This document shows positions 24,166 to 32,290 of a stretch of DNA of 64,000 nt, in pieces. Numbering within the stretch: position 1 is the first letter of the stretch; every line of letters starts with the position of its first letter. The translations under genes were made by a program, and so were the position numbers. The notes under the pieces were generated by a model. That model was not told the DNA's origin. It ran no database searches and saw only the letters and a program-made list of their open reading frames with translations. The stretch spans positions 24,785 through 88,784 of the forward strand of contig NZ_PXZO01000068.1 in the NCBI RefSeq assembly GCF_003013475.1. Reading direction: 5' to 3'. The DNA comes from Brevibacillus porteri. GTDB lineage: Bacteria > Bacillota > Bacilli > Brevibacillales > Brevibacillaceae.

Positions 24166-24193
24166 TGAAAACCGTTTTGGCACCTGTGCCGTC
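24166..24193 (+). promoter_or_regulatory. ECF-sigma type promoter before the sigma gene (autoregulation)
   Basis: -35 TGAAAAC (24166-24172), 17-base spacer, -10 CGTC (24190-24193) followed by TAA. This matches the extracytoplasmic-function TGAAAC/CGTC pattern of Bacillus sigma-W/M/V/X promoters and lies 22 bases before the GTG start. Confidence 0.65.
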
Positions 24194-24215
24194 TAATGCT
24201 AGAGGAGGGGAAAAA

Positions 24216-24740
24216 GTGAATCTGGAACAGCTCGTTTCGTGCGCAAAAGATGGGGATGATGATGCCTTTTTTCAACTCGTCAGCCTTCATAAAGAACAAC
24301 TGTATAAAATCGCCTACGCGTTTCTTCGTAACGAGACAGATGCATTAGAGGCCATTCAGGAAGCGACGTGCCGTTCCTATCTCAAGCTGGCACGATTGAA
24401 ACAGCCTGCGTATTTTCGTACATGGCTGACTCGCATCCTTATTCATATTTGTCTGGATGAGCAAAAGCGCCGAAAACGGATCATCTTGGATCCCATGGAA
24501 GAGGACGTCCAAAGTCGTGCAAGTACTCCTATGGATGATCAAAATGTCGAGCGTATTCAAATCGAAGAGGCTCTCGCTCGTCTCAATCCAAATTATCGTC
24601 ACATCATTATTTTGAAATATTTTGAAGATCGGACGATACGCGATATTGCAGAGGTACTCGGTCATCCGGAAGGCACGATCAAAACATGGCTACACAAAGC
24701 TTTGGGGGCACTCCGCAAAGATCTCGGGAAAGGCTGGTGA
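24216..24740 (+). CDS. ECF RNA polymerase sigma factor (SigV/SigY-like)
   Basis: 174 residues from a GTG at 24216, directly after AGAGGAGGGG. An upstream frame to 24048 has no ribosome site. Region 2: AFFQLVSLHKEQLYKIAYAFLRNETDALEAIQEA with QEATCRSYLKL; region 4: LARLNPNYRHIIILKYFEDRTIRDIAEVLGHPEGTIKTWLHKAL (each quoted only in part by its ends: LARLNPNYRHII and EGTIKTWLHKAL). There is no sigma 3 domain, as expected for ECF factors. The membrane protein gene five bases downstream is its likely anti-sigma factor. Confidence 0.9.
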   Translation: MNLEQLVSCAKDGDDDAFFQLVSLHKEQLYKIAYAFLRNETDALEAIQEATCRSYLKLARLKQPAYFRTWLTRILIHICLDEQKRRKRIILDPMEEDVQSRASTPMDDQNVERIQIEEALARLNPNYRHIIILKYFEDRTIRDIAEVLGHPEGTIKTWLHKALGALRKDLGKGW

Positions 24741-24745
24741 GCTTT

Positions 24746-26077
24746 ATGCTTGAGAATGAAAAAAAGAATGCGGGTCCATTCATGATTCCCGCTGAGATTG
24801 ATCAATACATTCGGAATGGGATGGAACAGGCAAAAGAGCTGCGTCAAAATCGGAGCCGCAATCGGTGGATTCGCATTGGTTCTAGTCTGGTTGCTTGTCT
24901 GTTCATTTTCGTGTTTATTTTTTCCGTTCGCCTTTCACCTGCTGTTGCCGCTTATATCAGCTCGATTCCGGGGATGGAGAAGATCGTTGAGTTTCTTCGG
25001 GATGATAAAGGCTTGCAAAAGGCAGCCGAACACAATCTTGTCCAAAATATTGGCGCCAGCGGTTCACTTGAGGGTGTCACTTTTACGATTGATCAGGTAG
25101 TAGCAGATGAAAAACGGATGCTCCTCTTCTATACACTGAAGAATGATCTTTCCGATAAAGAAGTAGCACTTCACAAAATCGAGTTGTTCGATCAATCTGG
25201 AAAGGAGTGGGAGCACGGTGTTTCCTGGTCCGGCATGGGCAGCGAAGACCCTGTGATCCGAAACCGTATTGATATTGTCATCAACGAAGCTACCGAAATA
25301 CCTGATGTAATGACAGCAAAGGTTACGCTGGAAATCGATCATATCAAACAAGATACTCCCCTATCGATTGACTTTGTGGTCGACAAAAGCAAGTATAAGA
25401 CTTTTGAGAAAAAAGTGTATCCCGTGATGAAGGAAGTCTCGGTTGACGGACAGCGGTTTACGATTGAACAAATTGCAGTCTTTCCTACACAAACAGAAGT
25501 GAGTATTAAATTTGACCCGGCCAATAAAAAGCATGTCTTTGATTTTGATAAATTAAGACTTGAGGATGAAAAAGGGCAGACGTTTGCTTTTTGGGGGAAT
25601 GGCGTTCCTGTTCGTGATAACGGAGAAAACGGAAGGATATACCATCTAGAGAGCATTTATTTTGTGGAACCAGAAAAGCTCTACCTGAAAACAGATGGCA
25701 TTCGAGCTTTGGACAAAGATCAATTGCAAATCGTGATTGATGCGAAGACAGGTACACTCACAGAAGTACCGGATGATCGCCTAAAACTAACGGCGCTGCG
25801 TCAAGTCGATGATGTGGTGGGCATGGACTTCTCTTTAAAGGTGCCGCCTCAAGATAATCACTCTCATATCTCTCTTGGGTATAACATGACGGACAACCGC
25901 GGAAATGAATATGATTATGTGCAAGGAAGCTCCTATTCCACAGAGGATGCATCCATCCAAAACTATTCCGTGCTATTCAAACGAAAAACAAACAAAGGCA
26001 CGCCTACTCACTATTCTTTTCCTTTGTCCAGCTATCCTGTACGACTTCAAGGTACATTCTCTGTAGAAATCAAATAA
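24746..26077 (+). CDS. DUF4179-type membrane protein, probable anti-sigma factor
   Basis: 443 residues from ATG 24746, five bases after the sigma gene. Residues 1-50 are cytoplasmic and charged, one membrane span lies at about 51-72 (SSLVACLFIFVFIFSVRLSP), and a large extracellular part follows. The motif AAYISSIPGMEKIVEFL just after the span is typical of DUF4179 proteins, and the rest is a beta-rich DUF5643-like domain. The single-span layout and coupling to an ECF sigma gene argue that the cytoplasmic end holds the sigma factor and the outer part senses envelope stress. No RsiV-type lysozyme-binding domain is evident. Confidence 0.75.
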   Translation: MLENEKKNAGPFMIPAEIDQYIRNGMEQAKELRQNRSRNRWIRIGSSLVACLFIFVFIFSVRLSPAVAAYISSIPGMEKIVEFLRDDKGLQKAAEHNLVQNIGASGSLEGVTFTIDQVVADEKRMLLFYTLKNDLSDKEVALHKIELFDQSGKEWEHGVSWSGMGSEDPVIRNRIDIVINEATEIPDVMTAKVTLEIDHIKQDTPLSIDFVVDKSKYKTFEKKVYPVMKEVSVDGQRFTIEQIAVFPTQTEVSIKFDPANKKHVFDFDKLRLEDEKGQTFAFWGNGVPVRDNGENGRIYHLESIYFVEPEKLYLKTDGIRALDKDQLQIVIDAKTGTLTEVPDDRLKLTALRQVDDVVGMDFSLKVPPQDNHSHISLGYNMTDNRGNEYDYVQGSSYSTEDASIQNYSVLFKRKTNKGTPTHYSFPLSSYPVRLQGTFSVEIK

Positions 26078-26079
26078 AA

Positions 26080-26133
26080 AATGCCCCATCAGTGATCCGC
26101 TTGTATGGCATCGCTGTGGGGCATTCTTTATTT
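26080..26133. terminator. Bidirectional terminator between anti-sigma gene and thiD
   Basis: Arms AATGCCCCA / TGGGGCATT with inner pairing AGTGAT / ATCGCT, flanked by A and T tracts on both sides. Confidence 0.85.
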
Positions 26134-26140
26134 TATAAAC

Positions 26141-26935
26141 TTAATCTACAACCGCCCAGTGATTGGTCGGCCCATGCCCGCCACCTATTTGCGGAGCTGT
26201 CTTAATTGCTTCGAAAATAAAGCGATTTGCTTTTTCAACCGCAGTGATGAGCGGTGTATTTTTTGCTAACTCTGCTGTAAGGGCCGCTGAGAATGTACAA
26301 CCTGTACCGTGCGTATGACGTGTATGGATGCGCTCATGGGACAGTTCATGGAATGCTGTACCGTCAAACAAAATGTCCACGACTACGTCCCCTTGCATAT
26401 GTCCACCCTTCATTAGGACATTGCGGGCGCCTAACGCATGTATCGCTTTCGCCCCTTCGCGCATCTCTTCCGTCGTCTCAATTCTCATGCCAGTCAAGCA
26501 TTCTGCTTCCGGCAAGTTAGGTGTGACGACTTCCGCGAGAGGCAACAATTCTTTTTTCAATGCAACGATTGCCTCATCCAGCAGTAGCTTTGACCCTCCC
26601 TTGGCAATCATTACAGGGTCTACCACCAGCTTTTTCAGGCCAAATGCTTTGACCTCTCCCGCAACAGCACGAATAATATCAGCGTTAAACAGCATGCCCG
26701 TTTTCGCCGCGTCAGCGCCTAGATCACGCAGCACCTCATGCATTTGCTGTGCAACCGCCTCTGTCGGCAACGGATAAACACCTGCTACACCCAATGTATT
26801 TTGTGCGGTGATTGCTGTGATCGCACTCATTCCGTACACACCGAGTTGATGGAAGGTTTTCAGGTCTGCCTGAATCCCAGCTCCCCCACCGCTATCTGAA
26901 CCCGCTATGGTCAATGCTTTCGCAATCGTGCTCAT
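26141..26935 (-). CDS. thiD: Hydroxymethylpyrimidine/phosphomethylpyrimidine kinase
   Basis: 264 residues; ATG 26935 with AGGAGGGAATATC upstream. Ribokinase-fold signature: ALTIAGSDSGGGAGIQADLK at the N-terminus, KLVVDPVMIAKGG, TPNLPEAECLTG, and the anion hole THGTGCTFSAALTAELA, ending in GGGHGPTNHWA, typical for ThiD. It phosphorylates HMP and HMP-P for thiamine synthesis or salvage. No TPP riboswitch is seen upstream and no other thi gene is close, so a salvage role is possible. Confidence 0.9.
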   Translation of the reverse strand: MSTIAKALTIAGSDSGGGAGIQADLKTFHQLGVYGMSAITAITAQNTLGVAGVYPLPTEAVAQQMHEVLRDLGADAAKTGMLFNADIIRAVAGEVKAFGLKKLVVDPVMIAKGGSKLLLDEAIVALKKELLPLAEVVTPNLPEAECLTGMRIETTEEMREGAKAIHALGARNVLMKGGHMQGDVVVDILFDGTAFHELSHERIHTRHTHGTGCTFSAALTAELAKNTPLITAVEKANRFIFEAIKTAPQIGGGHGPTNHWAVVD

Positions 26936-27042
26936 GATATTCCCTCCTGCTTTCCACCTTTTCTCACCTGAGTATACCATCCGCTCGTCCCATTCGGTAT
27001 ACTAAAGGAATGTTTGCCAACTGTATGAAAAGGGGACCTTCC

Positions 27043-27849
27043 ATGTCATATCGTATCTTTTATTGGTTAACCTTTCTCATTCCAACCATTATCATCGGGG
27101 GCTTCGAGTTCATCCGTCATGACTTTTTACTCCCCTACATGTCTATGGAAGCGGGAAATGTATACATTACCCTCTTGACGCTCTTTCTCTCTTTTTTATT
27201 CGCCACTTGGATGTTTCACACCCTCAAACAAATGAATGCACGAATTGTCGAGGAACAAGCTCGTCGCGCTGTTTATGAAGAACGGGAACGCCTTGCCCGC
27301 GAATTGCACGACGGGATTGCGCAGTCTCTGTTCTTCCTCAACGTAAAGCTCAAGCAGGGACAATTGGACGATGCCCGGGTCGCTGTTTCGGCCATCGACA
27401 ATCATGTACGCCAAGCCATTTTTAACTTGCGCTCATTGCCAGAAGAAGGCAGTCTGGATCAACGCCTTGAGAAATGGCTTGCGCAATGGAGCGCTTTATC
27501 TGGAATCGACGTTGTCAGCGAATTGCATGTCAACGACGGATTTTTTACTCCCGCCGCAGAAGTACAACTGTTCGGGATCATTCAGGAAGCTTTTGCCAAT
27601 ATTCGCAAGCACTCTCAGGCCAAGCATTCGTGGATTCACCTCACGACGAATGAAACAACTGGCTGGGTTCTCGCCGTTGAGGACGATGGCATTGGGATCT
27701 CCAACCCTTCTCCCGATACGAAAAAATACGGGTTGTCCATGATGCGCGAGCGAGCGCGCCAGTTGAACGCATCCATCGACATTCAGTTACGACCGGCAGG
27801 CGGTACAATCATCCGCTTATCTTCTCATTCAGGAGGAAAAATACAATGA
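27043..27849 (+). CDS. NarL-type sensor histidine kinase (LiaS/DesK-like)
   Basis: 268 residues; ATG 27043 after AAGGGGACC. Two membrane helices (about 6-25 and 43-65) with almost no extracellular loop, a short coiled stretch (VEEQARRAVYEERERLA), then HisKA_3 with phospho-acceptor His in ARELHDGIAQSL (about 92). ATP-binding boxes: QEAFANIRKHSQAKH (N box) and VEDDGIGIS (G1). Intramembrane-sensing kinases of this build respond to envelope stress. It overlaps the response regulator gene by four bases. Confidence 0.88.
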   Translation: MSYRIFYWLTFLIPTIIIGGFEFIRHDFLLPYMSMEAGNVYITLLTLFLSFLFATWMFHTLKQMNARIVEEQARRAVYEERERLARELHDGIAQSLFFLNVKLKQGQLDDARVAVSAIDNHVRQAIFNLRSLPEEGSLDQRLEKWLAQWSALSGIDVVSELHVNDGFFTPAAEVQLFGIIQEAFANIRKHSQAKHSWIHLTTNETTGWVLAVEDDGIGISNPSPDTKKYGLSMMRERARQLNASIDIQLRPAGGTIIRLSSHSGGKIQ

Positions 27850-28493
27850 ACGCATACCGTGTATTGATCGCCGACGACCACCCGATGGCTCGTATGGCCA
27901 TTCGCAGCCTGCTTGATCCCGATCCCTCTTTTGAAGTCATCGGAGAAGCGCAAAATGGCGAGGAAGCTTTTCTCTTATGCGGACAAATCCAACCTGACCT
28001 TGTGCTCATGGACATCAACATGCCGAAATGGAGCGGACTCGAAGCGACCCGCGAGGTCAAGAAAGCATACCCGCACATCAAAGTCGTCATTCTCAGCGTC
28101 TCCGATGACGTTGCTGACCTGATCACGGCCATTCAGTTCGGCGCCCAAGGTTACTTGCTGAAAAATTTAGAGCCTGACGACTGGATTAACTACTTGCATG
28201 CCTTGCTCGGCGAGGACAGTGAATTGACTCGCGAAATGGCAACCCGGCTCATGTACCGCTTCCGTCAAGAAGAGGCGACGGATGAAATGGTACCAGATGT
28301 TCTGACCCCGCGAGAGCGAGAGATTGTCATGTATGTCGGAGCAGGAAAAACGAATCGGGAAATAAGCGAGGCGCTGATCATCGCAGAAAACACGGTGAAA
28401 AACCACCTAAAAAACATTCTCGAGAAGCTGCAATTGGCTAATCGCGTCCAGCTCGCTGCTTATGCGGTTCGCCATCATTTGGTCATCAAATAA
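27846..28493 (+). CDS. NarL/LuxR-type response regulator
   Basis: 215 residues, translationally coupled (ATGA) to the kinase, with AGGAGG upstream inside the kinase gene. Receiver domain: ADDHPMAR acidic pocket, phospho-Asp in LVLMDINMPKWSG (about 58), and Thr/Lys switch region VVILSVSDDV and YLLKN. C-terminal LuxR HTH: LTPREREIVMYVGAGKTN and NTVKNHLKNILEKL (about 150-200). A DNA-binding activator for genes not identifiable here. Confidence 0.9.
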   Translation: MNAYRVLIADDHPMARMAIRSLLDPDPSFEVIGEAQNGEEAFLLCGQIQPDLVLMDINMPKWSGLEATREVKKAYPHIKVVILSVSDDVADLITAIQFGAQGYLLKNLEPDDWINYLHALLGEDSELTREMATRLMYRFRQEEATDEMVPDVLTPREREIVMYVGAGKTNREISEALIIAENTVKNHLKNILEKLQLANRVQLAAYAVRHHLVIK

Positions 28494-28574
28494 AAAACAT
28501 TGCTTTCTGCTCGATCAACTGTCATCCTTAGAAAGATACGTTTTCCACAGACCTAAGAAATGCAGGTGATCCGC

Positions 28575-28979
28575 ATGATCGAAATCAAGACCTCCAAACT
28601 AAGCAATGGAGAATTAAATAGAGGTGTATTTGCAACGCAAGATATCCGAAAAGGCGACCTGATTCATGAAGCGCCCGTGCTGCCCTATTTGAACGAAGAG
28701 CATGAGCATATCGAGAAAACCTTGCTCGCGGATTATGCATTTGAGTACGGTGCCAATCATACAGCTTTCTTGTTAGGCTATGGCATGCTATTTAACCACT
28801 CCTACACGCCAAATGCCACGTATGAGATTAACTTCGATAACCACACGTTTGATTTTTATGCGTATACAGACATTCAAGCGGGTGAAGAAATCTTAATCAA
28901 CTACAATGGTGATGAGGATTGCGATGATCCTCTCTGGTTTTATGAAGACCAACAGAAAGAAACAGATGAAACCAAATAA
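28575..28979 (+). CDS. SET domain protein
   Basis: 134 residues; ATG 28575 with AGGTGATCC upstream. The post-strand core is clear: RGVFATQDIRKGDLIHEAP at the start, GYGMLFNHSYTPNATYE with the NHSYxPN signature (about 73-85), and DIQAGEEILINYNGD at the end. Bacterial minimal SET proteins of this size are frequent in bacilli and are presumed protein lysine methyltransferases using SAM; the target is not known. The C-terminus is very acidic. A terminator follows. Confidence 0.85.
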   Translation: MIEIKTSKLSNGELNRGVFATQDIRKGDLIHEAPVLPYLNEEHEHIEKTLLADYAFEYGANHTAFLLGYGMLFNHSYTPNATYEINFDNHTFDFYAYTDIQAGEEILINYNGDEDCDDPLWFYEDQQKETDETK

Positions 28980-29002
28980 GCGTATGCTTTAAAAAGAATG
29001 AA

Positions 29003-29050
29003 AACCCGGAAACAGACACTTGAAAAAGTGACTGTTCTCCGGGTTGTTTT
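29003..29050 (+). terminator. Terminator of the SET gene
   Basis: Outer arms AACCCGG / CCGGGTT with inner AACAG / CTGTT and CACTT / AAGTG pairing, then GTTTTG. Confidence 0.8.
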
Positions 29051-29096
29051 GTGTAACTCTATCTCTCCCATGTTATCGGGGCGGGCTTTCGCCTTT

Positions 29097-29549
29097 TCAT
29101 GGACGAAGTGTCTTCTCGAAAAAAGACAGCCGCAGACCGGGCTTCACTTCTTTTTGAACGGTCAAGGTAAATCCATGTCTTTCATACAACCGAACGGCCG
29201 GTTCATTCATGGAACCAGTCGCGACGACTAGCTTGCTGCAACCATGCTCGTGGACAGAGGCAAGCAATTGACTCGCGATTCCCTTGCGAAAATGAACAGG
29301 ATCTACAATCATTCGATGAATATCCAACGTTTCTCCCTCGATCAAAAAAGAAACTGCCCCTGCCATCTCGCCTTCCTCTATGTAGCCATAAAACGTTTCT
29401 CCACATATCCTCAGTTGTTCTACCGATTCTTTCAGGGGTGGAATATCTTCCGTACCAATTAGCTCTGCCTCTATACGATAGGCTCTTTGCTGCATGTTCC
29501 AAAGTTTTTGTACCGTTTGTTCATCCTGTAAATCTAGTCGCACGATCAT
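29097..29549 (-). CDS. GNAT family N-acetyltransferase
   Basis: 150 residues; ATG 29549 after GTGGGGG. GNAT pattern: LYGYIEEGEMAGAVSFLIEG-like strands (seen as FYGYIEEGEMAG), then acetyl-CoA-binding VDPVHFRKGIASQLLASV (about 95-112) and the motif B segment AVRLYERHGFT. Substrate unknown. It lies 17 bases after the TIGR03943 gene and may be its last operon member, or have been inserted there. Confidence 0.8.
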   Translation of the reverse strand: MIVRLDLQDEQTVQKLWNMQQRAYRIEAELIGTEDIPPLKESVEQLRICGETFYGYIEEGEMAGAVSFLIEGETLDIHRMIVDPVHFRKGIASQLLASVHEHGCSKLVVATGSMNEPAVRLYERHGFTLTVQKEVKPGLRLSFFEKTLRP

Positions 29550-29566
29550 TTCGGTTTCCCCCACTT

Positions 29567-30565
29567 TTAACTGCCTGGTACTGATTCAAAGCTATAATAC
29601 ACATAAGGATCTTTCGGTGCAGAGACGGCTTCAACTTGAGAGGCTTTGAGAACGAGCATGTCGTATCCGTCTACTTGACGCAGCTCGAGCTTGCCGCGAA
29701 CTTTTACCCAGCTGTCTTTTGCCCATTTGTTCGCGTCCTCCTTTTCCACCAAAACACCATAAACACTGGCATCTGCTGTACAGCAGGTGACGGAAAAACG
29801 CGCCACGACAAACTGCTGCTTCGTAAAATCAGGCTGCCGATATACAAATCCCATCGTCTCAAGCTCTTTTCCAGCAAATTCTTTTGCATATAGCTCCATC
29901 GTGGTGAGTCCGTCCAGGAACACTTTGTCATTCAGTTCAATCACTGGCTGTTTGTGTAAAAAGACGGCGATATCCGTATAAAAGTCACCAAATCCCCCGT
30001 TTGAGAATCGCTGCCGCAATTGTTCGTCGTTTGTCGCTTGCACTGGGGGTGTTGCTCCTTGATTGGTAACCTCTGGCTGTGGTTCTACGATTGGCTCGGC
30101 ATCCTCCTTTACCTCTGCTGTCTGCTCTACATTCTCTGTTGCATTTACATTCGCATTCGCGTTTGCCGTAACATCCGCCAGCTTTCGTACATCGTTGCTG
30201 AGAAGTGTGATTCCCCGCTTCTCCACTACATCACTGCCAAGAATTTTATCCGGCATGACAAATCCCATCACGATTGGGAGTACAAACAAGCCGTAAACCA
30301 AAAGGGAGCCCATAGGTGTACGCGGAACTTTATGCTGCTCCTCACAATCGCAATCGTAAACACTACTGCCTACAAAAATTTGCCGAATGCTGACAATTGT
30401 CAAAAGGCCCATGATGACGAGCGTGACATAGCTAAACATGTGTAATCGCGGTGCGAGATAGTGACTGAGCGTTTCCGACAGGATCAAATAGGCCAACAAC
30501 GCTGTAATGCCCGCTAATATCAGACTGCGCATGATATGATGACGCTTCAATTTGTTCTGATCCAT
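29567..30565 (-). CDS. TIGR03943/DUF1980 membrane protein (YcgQ-like)
   Basis: 332 residues, AAGGAGG before the ATG. Three or four N-terminal membrane helices (about 12-30, 40-60 and 88-105) with a Cys/acidic loop VYDCDCEEQHK, then a hydrophilic linker rich in Asn/Ala/Glu (about 128-175) and an extracytoplasmic beta-rich domain containing VARFSVTCCTADASVYG. The family is always next to a YcgR-type permease, as here (10 bases). Cysteines and the metal-gene neighbours suggest metal handling, but this is inference. Confidence 0.8.
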   Translation of the reverse strand: MDQNKLKRHHIMRSLILAGITALLAYLILSETLSHYLAPRLHMFSYVTLVIMGLLTIVSIRQIFVGSSVYDCDCEEQHKVPRTPMGSLLVYGLFVLPIVMGFVMPDKILGSDVVEKRGITLLSNDVRKLADVTANANANVNATENVEQTAEVKEDAEPIVEPQPEVTNQGATPPVQATNDEQLRQRFSNGGFGDFYTDIAVFLHKQPVIELNDKVFLDGLTTMELYAKEFAGKELETMGFVYRQPDFTKQQFVVARFSVTCCTADASVYGVLVEKEDANKWAKDSWVKVRGKLELRQVDGYDMLVLKASQVEAVSAPKDPYVYYSFESVPGS

Positions 30566-30575
30566 CTTTTCCTCC

Positions 30576-31580
30576 TTACATCGGCATGAGCATGGTGACG
30601 CAAATGACTAAAAACGTAATAGCCACGACCAGCTTGACAACAAAACCAAATCGAAACGTTCCAAATAGCATCAACGTCGTTTTTAAATCGAGCATGGGCC
30701 CAAAAACTAGAAATGCAAGCAACGAGCTGCTTGAAAACGTATTGGCAAAGGAAGCAGCGATAAACGCATCTGCCTCTGAACAAAGCGAAAACAAATACGC
30801 CATCCCCATCATGACCAAATTGGAGGTGAGCGGTGTTTGACCGATGTCCATGAGCGTATCCCGGCTGATGTACACCTGTAAAAGCGCACTGATAAACGCA
30901 CCAAACAACAAATATTTTCCCATATCAAAAAATTCGTCTACCGCGTGGGCAAATGTCGAGGACAGCTTGCCACCCGTCGTTTTTACATGGTCGGCTTCAT
31001 GATTGATTTGGGATTCCATGCCGAGTCGTATCGGATTTTTTTTGACAAACAGGAAGACAAGCATGCCCACAATGAGAGCAACGACGAATCCCGCAACGCC
31101 CCGGTAGAGAGCCATTTCCGGCTGTCGGGCGAAAGCGACATAGGTCGATGACAAAACTACGGGATTCACAATCGGTCCCGCCAATAAGAAAACGATCCCG
31201 ACTGACAGCGGCATCCCTTTTTGGATCAAGCGCCGAACCACAGGAATAATGGCACATTCACACACAGGGAATAAAAACCCGAGTAACCCGGCAAACGGCA
31301 GGGCCACGAGCGGATGCTTCGGTGTCCAGCGCCTCACCTGCTCTTCCGTTACAAACGTCTGGATAAAGGCAGAAAAGAATACACCCAGGAGGACAAACGG
31401 GATTGCTTCCAGCCAAATACTAAGGAAAAAGGTTTTCACATCAAGCCACAATGGGGACCACTTTATGCTCCAACCGGAAAACAAGCTGCTGTCTCTGCCC
31501 ATTGTTAACCAAACGACACTTAGTCCAAGCAGGAGCGCCCCGATTATTTCAACGAGGAACTGGCGAATCTTCAGAATCAA
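30576..31580 (-). CDS. Predicted permease, ArsP/DUF318 family (YcgR-like)
   Basis: 334 residues with a TTG start at 31580, preceded by GAGGAGAG. About eight membrane helices are seen. Family motifs: VCECAIIPVVRRLIQKGMP (about 105-123) and GPIVNPVVLSSTYVAF, with a second repeat PLTSNLVMMGMAYLFSLCSEADAF. The CEC motif in a re-entrant region is shared with ArsP organoarsenical permeases; the partner TIGR03943 protein separates this subgroup. Substrate unknown. The promoter region shared with the divergent metal sensor holds a Zur-box-like palindrome. Confidence 0.8.
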   Translation of the reverse strand: MILKIRQFLVEIIGALLLGLSVVWLTMGRDSSLFSGWSIKWSPLWLDVKTFFLSIWLEAIPFVLLGVFFSAFIQTFVTEEQVRRWTPKHPLVALPFAGLLGFLFPVCECAIIPVVRRLIQKGMPLSVGIVFLLAGPIVNPVVLSSTYVAFARQPEMALYRGVAGFVVALIVGMLVFLFVKKNPIRLGMESQINHEADHVKTTGGKLSSTFAHAVDEFFDMGKYLLFGAFISALLQVYISRDTLMDIGQTPLTSNLVMMGMAYLFSLCSEADAFIAASFANTFSSSSLLAFLVFGPMLDLKTTLMLFGTFRFGFVVKLVVAITFLVICVTMLMPM

Positions 31581-31606
31581 GTGGGTGTTCTCTCCTCTCT
31601 ATTTGC

Positions 31607-31627
31607 AAATAGGTATCATTACTATTT
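31607..31627. promoter_or_regulatory. Zur/Fur-like palindrome upstream of the permease gene
   Basis: Inverted repeat with outer arms AAATAG and CTATTT and centre ATCAT, matching the layout of Bacillus Zur boxes (AAATCGTAAT-n-ATTACGATTT) at about two thirds of positions. It is 26 bases upstream of the TTG start. Confidence 0.4.
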
Positions 31628-31756
31628 ATATATAGACATCTATATTTCCTTCTTGTCTTTTACTTTTTTTTGCACGATGAACAGGTTGTACAGCCTTCCC
31701 TTCCCTCTGTATCCGTCTTATAATGGTGAAAAATGGAACGGGTCGGGGTGAATGAA

Positions 31757-32146
31757 ATGAGCGAAGACATTCAACGCATTCCCACTGATTTAGAGGTTTG
31801 TGAAGTACAGACGATCGATGAAGAAAAAGTAAACAGGCTTCGGCCCAGAATGATGGAGACGGAAGGTGTCGCCCCTCTCTTCAAGGCTCTCGCAGACGAT
31901 ACGAGAGCAAAAATCATTTACGCGCTGGCACTAGAAGGAGAGCTATGCGTTTGTGATGTCGCAGCAACCATCAATAGTTCGATCCCTAATACGTCTCACC
32001 ATCTGCGCTTGTTAAAAAATATGGGTCTGGCCCGGTACCGCAAAAATGGCAAGCTCGTTTATTACTCGCTCGATGATGATCATGTCCGTCATTTAATCAT
32101 GTGTGGAATTGAGCATGCTGCCGAATTGAAACAGTCAAAACCGTAA
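31757..32146 (+). CDS. ArsR/SmtB family metal sensor (CadC/CzrA-like)
   Basis: 129 residues from ATG 31757 (GGTCGGGGTG upstream; 31733 is a less supported alternative). N-terminal DLEVCEVQTIDEEKV holds the extra Cys of CadC proteins, and the DNA-binding ELCVCDVA segment carries the second Cys pair, forming the alpha3N soft-metal site. The C-terminal helix DDDHVRHLIMCGIEHAAE has the Asp/His/His/Glu alpha5 zinc site. Having both sites suggests sensing of Cd, Pb or Zn. It represses probably czcO-czcD downstream through the operator at 32215-32234. Confidence 0.88.
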   Translation: MSEDIQRIPTDLEVCEVQTIDEEKVNRLRPRMMETEGVAPLFKALADDTRAKIIYALALEGELCVCDVAATINSSIPNTSHHLRLLKNMGLARYRKNGKLVYYSLDDDHVRHLIMCGIEHAAELKQSKP

Positions 32147-32165
32147 ATTCACTAGCTTTTATACT

Positions 32166-32197
32166 GGTCCGTCACTATGAGTGGCGGCCTTTTTTTG
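32166..32197 (+). terminator. Terminator of the metal sensor gene
   Basis: GGTCCGTCAC pairs with GTGGCGGCC around a TATGA loop (G-U pairs and one bulge), then TTTTTTT. Confidence 0.75.
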
Positions 32198-32214
32198 CTG
32201 ATGTTCAAAATAAC

Positions 32215-32234
32215 ATTCAAATAATTACTTGAAT
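32215..32234. promoter_or_regulatory. CadC/SmtB-type operator before czcO-czcD
   Basis: Palindrome with arms ATTCAA and TTGAAT and centre TAATTA, one mismatched pair. This is the known CadC/CzrA operator style (TTCAAAT-n-ATTTGAA). It overlaps the -35 box at 32229. Confidence 0.7.
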
Positions 32235-32256
32235 ATAATAATGAATATGGTATGAT
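32229..32256 (+). promoter_or_regulatory. Promoter of czcO-czcD
   Basis: -35 TTGAAT (32229-32234), 16-base spacer, -10 TATGAT (32251-32256). The -35 is the right arm of the operator. Confidence 0.65.
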
Positions 32257-32290
32257 TTAGTTAATTCTTACTGGAAAGAAGGCATCAAAC

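Noticed and set aside
26936..27042. TPP riboswitch ahead of thiD
   Set aside because: The upstream interval is about 100 bases and shared with a divergent gene, and the conserved CUGAGA and ACYUGA boxes are absent.
31630..31645. Perfect 7-2-7 palindrome ATATAGA-CA-TCTATAT between the divergent metal genes
   Set aside because: It is low-complexity AT sequence and does not match a known metal-regulator box, so I could not tell operator from chance.
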